From contig JAFUDL010000158.1 in NCBI GenBank assembly GCA_017459225.1, forward strand, positions 1-6,757: DNA of 6,757 nt, written 5' to 3'. Within the stretch, counting starts at the first letter, position 1, and every line of letters begins with the position of its first letter. Below the pieces are notes generated by a model, which did no database searches, was not told the origin of the DNA, and saw only the letters and a program-made list of their open reading frames with translations. A program made the position numbers and the translations under genes. Source of the stretch: Kiritimatiellia bacterium. GTDB taxonomy: Bacteria > Verrucomicrobiota > Kiritimatiellia > RFP12 > UBA1067. Positions 1 through 5,493 of the stretch are shown piece by piece.

Positions 1-2
1 CA

Positions 3-905
3 GCCGAATTCGCGAGATCCATAGGCGTGGACTATAGGGTGCTCGACTGCTCCGAGGCGTACGAGCGCGAGATCGTGGACGCCTTCCGCGAGATATCGCT
101 GCGCGGCGAGACGCCGAATCCGTGCGTTCTCTGCAACGCGTCGCTGAAGTTCGGCCTTCTGCCCCGCCTGGCGCGCGCGCAGGGCGTGGAGTTCGACTGC
201 TTCGCCACTGGGCACTATGCGCGCATTGTGCGCACCGGCGGACGCTTCGCGGTGCGTCGCGCGGCGGACGAGAAGAAGGACCAGAGTTATTTCCTCTACC
301 GCCTTTCGCAGGAGCAGCTCTCGCAGGTGCTCTTCCCGCTTGGCGATCTCACGAAGGTGGATGTACGCCGCATCGCGCGCGAACACGCCATTGCGGCGGC
401 GGACAAGGCGGACTCGCAGGACTTCTATTCCGGCGACAAGAGCGAGCTCATCGGCGCGCCGCCGCGCGAAGGCGATATCGTCGATCTTTCGGGGCGCGTT
501 CTGGGGCGGCATCAGGGCTACTGGAACTACACCGTTGGCCAGCGGAAGGGTCTGGGCGTTTCCGCGCACGAGCCGCTCTACGTTGTGCGAGTGGACGCAT
601 GCTGCAACCGCGTGGTGCTTGGAACGCGCGCAGAGGCGTTCTCGCGGGAGTTCGCCGTCGACGACTTGCACTGGATGGCGCACGCGCCTACGAATGAGCC
701 GATCAGGGCTTTTGTAAAAGTGCGCTCCACCGGCACGCCTCTTGGGCCGGTGGAGCTTGAGGGCGGACGCTGCCGAGCGCCCGGCGAAGGACTATTCGGC
801 GTTGCGCCCGGGCAGTCCGCCGTTTTCTATGACGAAGACGGAACAATCGTCTGCGGCGGAATAATCGGCTATTCGCCCCAGACGATCGTTGTGGCCTCGG
901 AGTAG
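3..905 (+). CDS. mnmA: tRNA-specific 2-thiouridylase MnmA, 5' end outside the window
   Basis: MnmA makes 2-thiouridine at wobble position 34 of tRNAs for Lys, Glu and Gln in the cytoplasm, using ATP and sulfur relayed from a cysteine desulfurase. The frame is open from the first bases, so the GTG at 27 is an internal codon; the N-terminal PP-loop (SGGVDSS type) lies upstream of the window and roughly 60-70 residues are missing. Counting from that GTG, the family motifs are TPNPCVLCN (29-37, with Cys36 at the usual first catalytic position), FATGHYAR (59-66), KDQSYFLY (84-91) and YTVGQRKGLG (168-177), followed by a C-terminal beta-barrel region. The segment that usually reads DSQEICF or DSTGICF here reads ADSQDFYSGD (128-137), so the second conserved Cys is replaced by Tyr134. 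The 3' end overlaps the convergent TRL-like gene by 37 bp. Identification is certain; the reaction mechanism of this variant is not. Confidence 0.96.
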   Translation, partial: AEFARSIGVDYRVLDCSEAYEREIVDAFREISLRGETPNPCVLCNASLKFGLLPRLARAQGVEFDCFATGHYARIVRTGGRFAVRRAADEKKDQSYFLYRLSQEQLSQVLFPLGDLTKVDVRRIAREHAIAAADKADSQDFYSGDKSELIGAPPREGDIVDLSGRVLGRHQGYWNYTVGQRKGLGVSAHEPLYVVRVDACCNRVVLGTRAEAFSREFAVDDLHWMAHAPTNEPIRAFVKVRSTGTPLGPVELEGGRCRAPGEGLFGVAPGQSAVFYDEDGTIVCGGIIGYSPQTIVVASE

Positions 906-1204
906 AGGTTGAAGATGTTGAAGATCTCGTAGTCGATGTGGTTCACCTTGGTGATGCCGGCGGAGTCCATGGCGGCCTTGATGGAGCTGTCGCCCGTCGT
1001 GAAGAGTACCACGCTCTTGCTCTTTGCGCGGCCGACCTTTGCGCACTTTACGGTGTTGTCGATGTTGAACGCGGCGGGGGCCTTGTGGTCCATGATGATG
1101 CCGCCGAATCCAAGCGCGGTGGTGGTTGTGGGGCCGCCGACCTGGGCGCATCCGGTGAAAAGAGCAGCCGCTGCGAGAGCGGTGCCGAGAATCAGAGTTT
1201 TCAT
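869..1204 (-). CDS. TRL-like family lipoprotein
   Basis: A 111-residue predicted lipoprotein. The N-terminus MKTLILGTALAAAALFTGCAQ is a signal peptide with a lipobox-like LFTGC, so Cys19 is the likely lipidated residue. The mature part matches what I know of the TRL-like family: a GFGGIIMDHKAPAAF segment, then KSKSVVLFTTGDSSIKAAMDSAGITKVNHIDYEIFNIFNLYSEATTIVWGE-type ending (its conserved core being TGD-S-I-AA, GITK, DYE and TTIV-GE). The function of the family is unknown; it is usually found as a small envelope protein. The ATG at 1202-1204 was chosen over an upstream ATG at 1279 because it follows a strong AAGGAGA site and begins the signal peptide. The gene converges on mnmA and overlaps its end. 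It is monocistronic, with its own promoter and a leader hairpin. Confidence 0.87.
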   Translation of the reverse strand: MKTLILGTALAAAALFTGCAQVGGPTTTTALGFGGIIMDHKAPAAFNIDNTVKCAKVGRAKSKSVVLFTTGDSSIKAAMDSAGITKVNHIDYEIFNIFNLYSEATTIVWGE

Positions 1205-1210
1205 GCTGGA

Positions 1211-1217
1211 TCTCCTT
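1211..1217 (-). promoter_or_regulatory. ribosome binding site of the TRL-like gene
   Basis: Minus-strand AAGGAGA ends six bases before the ATG at 1204. This decides the start and excludes the longer open frame reaching 1279, whose first 25 codons would run across the leader hairpin and promoter. Confidence 0.85.
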
Positions 1218-1232
1218 TTTGTTTGAGTTGCT

Positions 1233-1253
1233 GGAGCGGGAACGCCCCGCTCC
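1233..1253 (-). promoter_or_regulatory. 5' leader hairpin of the TRL-like mRNA
   Basis: A perfect 8-bp GC-rich stem (GGAGCGGG paired with CCCGCTCC) with a 5-base loop. It lies between the predicted transcription start (about 1254-1256, seven or so bases after the -10 box) and the ribosome binding site, so it would form almost at the 5' end of the transcript. 5'-terminal stems are known to protect some mRNAs, such as ompA, from decay; that role here is inference. It is not followed by a T-run in either direction, so it is not a classic terminator. Confidence 0.6.
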
Positions 1254-1261
1254 ACGGAAAC

Positions 1262-1290
1262 ATTATCGCACATCAGCATCAGTTTTGCAA
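1262..1290 (-). promoter_or_regulatory. sigma-70-type promoter of the TRL-like gene
   Basis: On the minus strand, a -35 box TTGCAA (1285-1290) is separated by exactly 17 bases from a -10 box GATAAT (1262-1267), which is preceded by TGC, an extended -10. The predicted start gives a leader of about 50 bases containing the hairpin and the ribosome binding site. Confidence 0.65.
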
Positions 1291-1316
1291 TAGCGCAATT
1301 TTCGAACTGCTGCTGC

Positions 1317-2681
1317 CTAGGCGAAGTCCTTCATCGAGAAAGCGCCGCGCGAGGGCGCCTTCAGGAACTCGTTCGCCTCGGGGCAGTCGGTGAAGCGTCC
1401 TGCGGCCGGGTCGAAGTGGAGCTCGCGGTTGGGGAAGCGTAGGCCTATCGCGCCAACGAGGAGCGACTGCGTGAACGGCGCTGCGTACGACATCTTGCTT
1501 GCGCACGCCTCGGGGGTGCCGGCCTTCGCCGCGTTGACGAACTCCACATAGTGGTTGTGGAACTCGAGGCCGCGGATCGCCTTTGCTCCCTCGCGCTGCA
1601 TGTTTTTCGTGTCCTCGTTCCACTCGTGGTCCGTGGCGGCGATCACGATTGGGCTTCCGCCGCCCCACACCACGCCGTTGAAGATGCCTTTCGTGCCGAC
1701 GAACATGAGGCCGTTGTCGCCGAAGGCGTATTTGGGATGGACGCCCTTGGGGAGCGGCGGCGTCTGGCTGGAGTTCATCCATGTGAACTTCACTGTGCGC
1801 GGGCTCTTGGGCGTGGGCGCGAAGGTCATCTCGATCTTGGCGCGGCCGGGAAATGAGGCCACCACGGGCTCGTCGCAGATTCCCTTCACGGAGATTGGGG
1901 CATTCCAGCCGAAGATCTCGAAGGCGGGGTCGGCGTTGTGGATTGCCATGTCGCCGATAGCGCCGGTGCCGTAGTCCCACCAGCCGCGCCACTTGAAGGG
2001 GGCGATGAGAGGCGAGCAGGGGTGCGCGGGGCCGGGGCCAAGCCAGACGTCCCAGGACTCTGCGGTGAAGCCGTGGTCGAACGCGCCGGTGGCGGGATAT
2101 GCCTTCGGCGCGGGCGGCCAGAAGCGTCCGGGGCGGTCGGTCCAGCACACCACCTCCGTCACTTCGCCGATGATGCCCGTCTCGGCGAGGATGCGGAACG
2201 CCTTGCCGCGGGGATGGTGCTGGTTGCCCATCTGCGCGACGACGCCGGTGCGCTTCTGTTCGGCCAGGAGCATCTTGCATTCCTCGTAGGAGTGGGCGAG
2301 GGGCTTTTGGATGTACACATGCTTGCCGAGGCGCATCGCGTTGAGTCCGATGATGGCGTGCGTGTGGTCGGGCGTGCAGACGGCAACGGCGTCGAAGTCC
2401 TTGTGGTGCTTGAAGAGCTCGCGCCAGTCCATGTACTTGGGGATGCCAGGATAGTGGCGCGCGGCGCCTGCGAGCCTGGCGGAATTGACGTCGCAGAGCG
2501 CCACGACGGTCGCGCCGGCCTTGCGCAGTTCGCTGCTCGTCATGCCGCCGATGCCGCCCGCGCCGACGACGGCGAGGCGCAGCTGTTTGCGCGGCAGCTC
2601 CTGTCCGTACAGAATCCGCGCGGGAATGAAGAACGTTCCCGCGGCCGCTCCCAGAAATGTGCGTCTAGTGGTTTTTTTCAT
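1317..2681 (-). CDS. Tat-exported Gfo/Idh/MocA family oxidoreductase
   Basis: A 454-residue NAD(P)-dependent oxidoreductase of the Gfo/Idh/MocA superfamily, which acts on sugars, inositols and related polyols. It starts with a twin-arginine signal (KKTTRRTFLGAAAG, RR at 6-7), so it is probably exported folded with its cofactor. The Rossmann nucleotide-binding loop is VVGAGGIGG (38-46), the second strand ends in CD (63-64), TPDHTHA is at 103-109, and the family's EKP motif appears as QKPL (125-128). The C-terminal sheet domain includes DYGTGAIGDMAIHNAD, the equivalent of the family's D-G-H-D catalytic segment. The ATG at 2681 was chosen because a GGAG and an extended -10 sit directly upstream and it opens the Tat signal; the frame extends to 2759 only through the promoter. 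Substrate is not predictable. GH109-like or keto-sugar-forming glycosidase chemistry is possible in this superfamily, but nothing here proves it. Confidence 0.92.
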   Translation of the reverse strand: MKKTTRRTFLGAAAGTFFIPARILYGQELPRKQLRLAVVGAGGIGGMTSSELRKAGATVVALCDVNSARLAGAARHYPGIPKYMDWRELFKHHKDFDAVAVCTPDHTHAIIGLNAMRLGKHVYIQKPLAHSYEECKMLLAEQKRTGVVAQMGNQHHPRGKAFRILAETGIIGEVTEVVCWTDRPGRFWPPAPKAYPATGAFDHGFTAESWDVWLGPGPAHPCSPLIAPFKWRGWWDYGTGAIGDMAIHNADPAFEIFGWNAPISVKGICDEPVVASFPGRAKIEMTFAPTPKSPRTVKFTWMNSSQTPPLPKGVHPKYAFGDNGLMFVGTKGIFNGVVWGGGSPIVIAATDHEWNEDTKNMQREGAKAIRGLEFHNHYVEFVNAAKAGTPEACASKMSYAAPFTQSLLVGAIGLRFPNRELHFDPAAGRFTDCPEANEFLKAPSRGAFSMKDFA

Positions 2682-2690
2682 GATTGATCT

Positions 2691-2694
2691 CTCC
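2691..2694 (-). promoter_or_regulatory. ribosome binding site of the Tat-signal oxidoreductase
   Basis: Minus-strand GGAG nine bases before the ATG at 2681. Together with the -10 box just upstream, it fixes the start at the Tat signal rather than at the longer open frame. Confidence 0.75.
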
Positions 2695-2709
2695 AAAAAG
2701 ATTTCGTAT

Positions 2710-2718
2710 ATTATAGCA
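2710..2718 (-). promoter_or_regulatory. extended -10 promoter of the Tat-signal oxidoreductase
   Basis: Minus-strand TGCTATAAT, a perfect -10 hexamer (2710-2715) with the TGN extension. No good -35 box sits at 16-18 bases; the place is taken by the GGGAC-N-GTCCC palindrome at 2737-2747. The expected start near 2703 gives a leader of about 22 bases. Confidence 0.6.
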
Positions 2719-2731
2719 TAACTTTGGAAAT

Positions 2732-2750
2732 GCGTGGGGACAGTCCCGTC
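2732..2750. repeat. GGGACAGTCCC palindrome, copy 1
   Basis: GCGTGGGGACAGTCCCGTC, with the palindrome GGGAC-A-GTCCC at 2737-2747. Related units occur at 3935-3952 and 6246-6260. It occupies the -35 area of the oxidoreductase promoter and borders the repeat arrays that follow. Similar GGGAC-GTCCC units are known to me as dispersed repeats in several bacterial groups, sometimes linked with REP-associated tyrosine transposases; no such transposase is in this window. Confidence 0.6.
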
Positions 2751-2762
2751 AAGTCCCATTCA

Positions 2763-2794
2763 GAGTTTCGAGTTTCTAGGTTTCGAGTTTCTAG
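2763..2794. repeat. short tandem array of the GAGTTTC type
   Basis: GAGTTTC recurs twice, followed by TAG, then TTTCGAGTTTCTAG. The array is imperfect and roughly heptameric. It is approximately the reverse complement of the CGAAACC array at 2880-2927, so the two could pair into a long imperfect stem enclosing about 85 bases. Confidence 0.75.
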
Positions 2795-2847
2795 TTGCCA
2801 AAGCTCAGAGGAAGTCGGCTGGAACATGCGAAGCACCACGCAGCCCG

Positions 2848-2881
2848 ATCCTCTGTCCTCTGTCTTTTGTCCTCTGTCCTC
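2848..2881. repeat. heptamer array CCTCTGT
   Basis: Four units of CCTCTGT or a one- or two-base variant (CTTTTGT) in tandem, strongly pyrimidine-biased on the plus strand. There is no coding role: the frame through it is open only because the repeat lacks stop codons. Confidence 0.8.
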
Positions 2882-2927
2882 GAAACCTCGAAACCCGAAA
2901 CCAGAAACTCGAAACCCGAAACCCGAA
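2880..2927. repeat. heptamer array CGAAACC
   Basis: Seven imperfect units of CGAAACC, some with one inserted or lost base, ending directly against the promoter-bearing repeat at 2928. It resembles the short tandemly repeated repetitive heptamers described in cyanobacteria, although the lineage here is probably different. Confidence 0.8.
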
Positions 2928-2990
2928 ACACTCGCACTTCCGCCTTGTCTCGGGCGCATGGAAATGCTAGAATCCTCTTGCTTAAGAAAA
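2928..2990 (+). repeat. 63-bp promoter-bearing dispersed repeat, copy 1
   Basis: 56 of 63 positions match 6625-6687 without gaps, and all seven differences are transitions. It contains the promoter of the esterase (see 2945-2973). Copy 1 ends just before the GGAG of the esterase, so the repeat supplies the promoter but not the ribosome binding site. Confidence 0.85.
2945..2973 (+). promoter_or_regulatory. sigma-70-type promoter of the secreted esterase
   Basis: A -35 box TTGTCT (2945-2950), 17-base spacer, and -10 box TAGAAT (2968-2973) preceded by TGC. Spacing and the extended -10 are preserved in the second copy of this sequence at 6642-6670, which supports functional constraint or a common origin. 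The predicted leader is about 23 bases. Confidence 0.65.
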
Positions 2991-2991
2991 C

Positions 2992-2995
2992 GGAG
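2992..2995 (+). promoter_or_regulatory. ribosome binding site of the secreted esterase
   Basis: GGAG seven bases before the ATG at 3003. It decides the start: the same frame is open back to 2724, but that stretch consists of repeat arrays and the promoter. Confidence 0.85.
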
Positions 2996-3002
2996 AGAAC
3001 GA

Positions 3003-3932
3003 ATGAATAAGACAGGTGTCATTCTTGCCGGAGCGGCGGTTTTCGCGGTCTGCCGGCTTTTCGCCGAAACGCAGATTCCGCTTTGGCCTGACGGCGCCAT
3101 GCCGGTAGGCACGAATAAGGGCGTTGTCGTGGGGAAGGAGACCGTCTCAGAGAAGGGCATCGTGCAGAACGTGTCAGTTCCGGCGATCGAGGTCTTTCTT
3201 CCGACGAACACTACGCGCTCCGCGATGGGCGTCGTGATCTGTCCCGGCGGTGCGTACGGCTGTCTCGACTTCGAGCACGAGGGAAGGTGCACGGCGCGCT
3301 TTCTCAGCAGCATAGGAGTGGCGGCGTTCGTGCTCAAGTACCGTGTGAGGCCCTATCCGAAAGACGCGTCTCTCGCCGATCTGCAGCGTGCGCTTTCGGT
3401 CGTGCGGGCCAACGCGAAGAAGTGGAAGGTGGCCAAGGGATACGTTGGCGTGATGGGATATTCGGCCGGCGGACATCTCGCCACGCGCGGCGTCGCGGTG
3501 AACGGCCGCCGCGTCTACGAGCCGGTGGACGAGACGGACGCCGAGAGCGCGTTGCCGTCGTTCGCGGTTCTCGTATATCCGGCGTATCTGACCGACAGGG
3601 GCGGCATACCGCAGGACATAGCCCCCGCGCTCACGAATTCGACCCCGATGTTCCTGATCGCCGGGCTCGCCGATCTCTACCGCGACAACGGCGTCGGCTA
3701 TTTCGCCGCGCATGTGGCGAAGAACCGCTGGCCGAAGATCGAGGCGCATTTCTATCCGGAAGGATGCCACGGATTCGGCGTCAGCACGTGGCCGCACAAC
3801 GACGTCTACAGATGGGAACGGCTGCTGGCGACCTGGCTGTGGCGGCGCGGGTTCGGAATCAAGGCAATGGTCGACGTTTCGTCCGACGCCCCGGACTATG
3901 CGCCCATCGAGCCTGAAGATGGGGATGAATAA
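3003..3932 (+). CDS. secreted alpha/beta hydrolase, acetyl-xylan-esterase-like
   Basis: A 309-residue exported serine hydrolase. The signal peptide covers residues 1-21, with cleavage likely after LFA. The mature protein opens with QIPLWPDGAMP, an opening typical of acetyl-xylan esterase-like and BD-FAE-type hydrolases that remove acetyl or feruloyl groups from plant polysaccharides. The oxyanion-hole segment is VICPGGAY (78-85; relatives often have PGGGY). The nucleophile elbow is GYSAGGH (152-158) with Ser154. Asp224 in AGLADLYRD and His256 in GCHGFG complete the expected triad in the right order and spacing. About 50 residues follow the histidine, ending in an acidic tail (EPEDGDE). The gene has its own promoter and is divergent from the Tat-signal oxidoreductase. 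The hydrolase fold and active site are clear; the ester substrate is inferred from family resemblance. Confidence 0.9.
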   Translation: MNKTGVILAGAAVFAVCRLFAETQIPLWPDGAMPVGTNKGVVVGKETVSEKGIVQNVSVPAIEVFLPTNTTRSAMGVVICPGGAYGCLDFEHEGRCTARFLSSIGVAAFVLKYRVRPYPKDASLADLQRALSVVRANAKKWKVAKGYVGVMGYSAGGHLATRGVAVNGRRVYEPVDETDAESALPSFAVLVYPAYLTDRGGIPQDIAPALTNSTPMFLIAGLADLYRDNGVGYFAAHVAKNRWPKIEAHFYPEGCHGFGVSTWPHNDVYRWERLLATWLWRRGFGIKAMVDVSSDAPDYAPIEPEDGDE

Positions 3933-3934
3933 AA

Positions 3935-3952
3935 CGCGCGGGGACTGTCCCC
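3935..3952. repeat. GGGGACTGTCCCC palindrome, copy 2
   Basis: GGGGAC-T-GTCCCC at 3940-3952 begins eight bases after the esterase stop codon. A 6-bp stem with a 1-base centre is too tight for a good RNA hairpin, and no T-run follows, so a terminator role is unlikely. It is the most symmetrical of the three related palindromes in the window. Confidence 0.65.
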
Positions 3953-3980
3953 AGATAATGCAAATGAGGATAAATTAGCA

Positions 3981-4113
3981 TGGAAACAACATTGACAATT
4001 GGTAAAAACAACTTCTTTTACGGCGGGCAACATGCCCGCCGATTCAAGAACGCCGCGAGGTTTCGCGGCGAGAAAGAGGATGTTGTTTTTACACGTTGTT
4101 TTTGTTGTTTCCA
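3981..4113. repeat. nested inverted-repeat element, copy A (MITE-like)
   Basis: The outer terminal repeats are TGGAAACAAC (3981-3990) and GTTGTTTCCA (4104-4113), perfect over 10 bp. The inner pair is GTAAAAACAAC (4002-4012) and GTTGTTTTTAC (4082-4092), perfect over 11 bp. Inside lie two perfect hairpins: CGGCGGGCA/TGCCCGCCG with a 3-base loop (4021-4041), and CGCCGCGA/TCGCGGCG with a 4-base loop (4051-4070). A folded strand would therefore be a long helix ending in a junction with two arms. An inverted copy lies at 6448-6579; 4001-4069 is identical in both. Similarity continues 14-16 bases past the right end (AATAGAACTTATAG at 4116-4129). It holds no gene. It resembles a non-autonomous mobile element or a REP-doublet, but a structured RNA cannot be excluded. 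Confidence 0.85.
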
Positions 4114-4130
4114 CCAATAGAACTTATAGC

Positions 4131-4135
4131 AAGGA
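4131..4135 (+). promoter_or_regulatory. ribosome binding site of the GH-like gene
   Basis: AAGGA seven bases before the ATG at 4143, starting two bases after the end of the sequence shared with the repeat copy at 6435-6579. I found no convincing promoter between 3953 and 4130. A TTGACA at 3992-3997 has no matching -10 box and is not conserved in the other repeat copy. Confidence 0.7.
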
Positions 4136-4142
4136 ATGAGTA

Positions 4143-5483
4143 ATGAAAACGATGAATATGGGAACGGCCGCCGTGGTGCTGGGAATGGCACTGTGCGGAT
4201 GGAGCGGGGACGTGTGGCCGGATCGGTCGCGGGTTGCCTTCGGGACCTACTGCCTCTCGAAGCCCTATCGGACCGAGGCCATCTTCAAGGACATGAAGGT
4301 ATGTGGAATCGACTTCGTGTGCGAGAATTTCGGGGACGATCCGCAGTCCATCGAGACGATGCGCAAGCTCGGTCTCGTGAGCGTCTGCGCGGGCGGATTC
4401 CCGACCTATTGGGGAGGCGTGGATTCGGTCAACGGCCACATCGCCGAACTGGCACCGCTTGAGAAGTACGAGGCGGCGCGGAAGGCCTACCATCCGTCTC
4501 CGGTCGACCGAATGGTCAATTTCGGGGACGAGCTGTCGGCGCTGGACTTCCCCCATCTGGGGCGGGCCATGTCGCTTCTCGCCGCGAACGGCCTTCGTCT
4601 GGAACCGTATCTCAATCTCCATCCCTGCATCCACCAAGGCGCGAACGTGGCGCGCTACTACGGTGTCTCCAACTACGTCGCCTATGTGGATGCGTACGTG
4701 AAACACATCCCCCTGGACTACATCAGCTACGACATCTATCCCTACCAGTTCCGCGAACGTCGGGAATGGGGCTTTGCCCGCTTCTACGACAATGCCCGCA
4801 TCGTTGCCGATGCCTGCCGCGATTCTGGTCGCGCCTTCTGGTACATTCCGCAGGTGAACGCCTTCCATCCTGACGACGTGACGACCGCGAACAAGATGCG
4901 CTACCAGGCCTACGCGGCGCTCGCCTTCGGCGCTGAGACGCTGACCTGGGCCTGCTGGACGGCGGGGTGGTGGACGAACAACGTCTTGAACGCGGATGGC
5001 AAGCGGACGGCCCAGTACGATCGCCTGAAGGAAGTGATCGCCGAAATCCACCGCTTCGACCGGGACTATATGCGGTTCCGCCGCGTGCAGACCCACTTTA
5101 CCGGCTTCACGGGCGCAGCCGCGAAATGGATAGAGCCGGATCCGAAGACGGGAATTCCGCGCGTCAACTTCGACACGCCGCATCATGTGTCCACGGCGTT
5201 CTTCGACGACATCCGGGGTGCCGACGGTCTGCCGCTCGTGGTGGGCGAGTTCGTGCCGCGGAACGGAACGGGACGCGAACGCGCGATTCTCGTGTTCGCA
5301 GCGGACGATCCCTGGGACGAACATCCCGCGGATCGGATCGTCACCTTCCGCACGGCCTATCGGGTCCGCGTGGTCGGACCCGACGGGGAGGTGAAGGGCA
5401 CGCGGAGCGCGGACGGGCGCTACGAGATTCCGCTGCGGTCCTCGAAGTGCGCATTCGTGATGGGCGCCCCGCCAACGCCATGA
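4143..5483 (+). CDS. secreted glycoside-hydrolase-like TIM-barrel protein
   Basis: A 446-residue protein with a signal peptide (about 1-22, MKTMNMGTAAVVLGMALCGWSG). Residues about 30-305 read as a TIM barrel of the GH-A/GH42-like sort found in uncharacterised secreted proteins of glycan-degrading bacteria: VNFGDELSALDFPHLGRA (125-142) corresponds to the usual GDEP-FP-L acid/base strand, with Glu130 the candidate acid/base. LEPYLNLHP (153-161), DYISYDIYPY (192-201), FWYIPQVNAF (232-241) and MRYQAYAALAFGAETLTWACW (split by strand, about 252-272) follow in the expected order. Residues about 310-446 form a beta-rich C-terminal domain. Where a retaining enzyme would show a second Glu, the strand at 232-241 carries Gln237, so activity is uncertain. 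Likely a periplasmic or surface carbohydrate-active protein. Family assignment rests on motif memory, not on a search. Confidence 0.8.
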   Translation: MKTMNMGTAAVVLGMALCGWSGDVWPDRSRVAFGTYCLSKPYRTEAIFKDMKVCGIDFVCENFGDDPQSIETMRKLGLVSVCAGGFPTYWGGVDSVNGHIAELAPLEKYEAARKAYHPSPVDRMVNFGDELSALDFPHLGRAMSLLAANGLRLEPYLNLHPCIHQGANVARYYGVSNYVAYVDAYVKHIPLDYISYDIYPYQFRERREWGFARFYDNARIVADACRDSGRAFWYIPQVNAFHPDDVTTANKMRYQAYAALAFGAETLTWACWTAGWWTNNVLNADGKRTAQYDRLKEVIAEIHRFDRDYMRFRRVQTHFTGFTGAAAKWIEPDPKTGIPRVNFDTPHHVSTAFFDDIRGADGLPLVVGEFVPRNGTGRERAILVFAADDPWDEHPADRIVTFRTAYRVRVVGPDGEVKGTRSADGRYEIPLRSSKCAFVMGAPPTP

Positions 5484-5493
5484 CTGGCGGCGC

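Noticed and set aside
1285..1304. TTGC-AATAGC-GCAA-TTTT as an intrinsic terminator
   Set aside because: The stem is only four base pairs, and the T-run is on the plus strand, where no gene ends upstream within reach. It would not serve the minus-strand oxidoreductase.
2763..2927. CRISPR array
   Set aside because: Units are 7-8 bases and directly tandem, with no spacers of regular length and no cas genes nearby.
2724..3002. Long N-terminal extension of the esterase frame, and the opposite-strand frame 2711-3337
   Set aside because: Both are open because the heptamer arrays lack stops. The signal peptide, promoter and ribosome binding site place the esterase start at 3003.
3992..4021. TTGACA at 3992-3997 as -35 box of the GH-like gene
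   Set aside because: No acceptable -10 hexamer at 16-18 bases, and the hexamer is not kept in repeat copy B.
3896..4117. Minus-strand frame running through repeat copy A
   Set aside because: It consists of the inverted-repeat element and the tail of the esterase, with no ribosome binding site or protein-like composition. A matching frame at 6410-6634 arises from copy B for the same reason.
4089..5324. 411-codon minus-strand frame opposite the GH-like gene
   Set aside because: GC-rich shadow frame, rich in Arg, His and Val, with no recognisable domain. The plus-strand protein has a signal peptide, motifs and a proper ribosome binding site.
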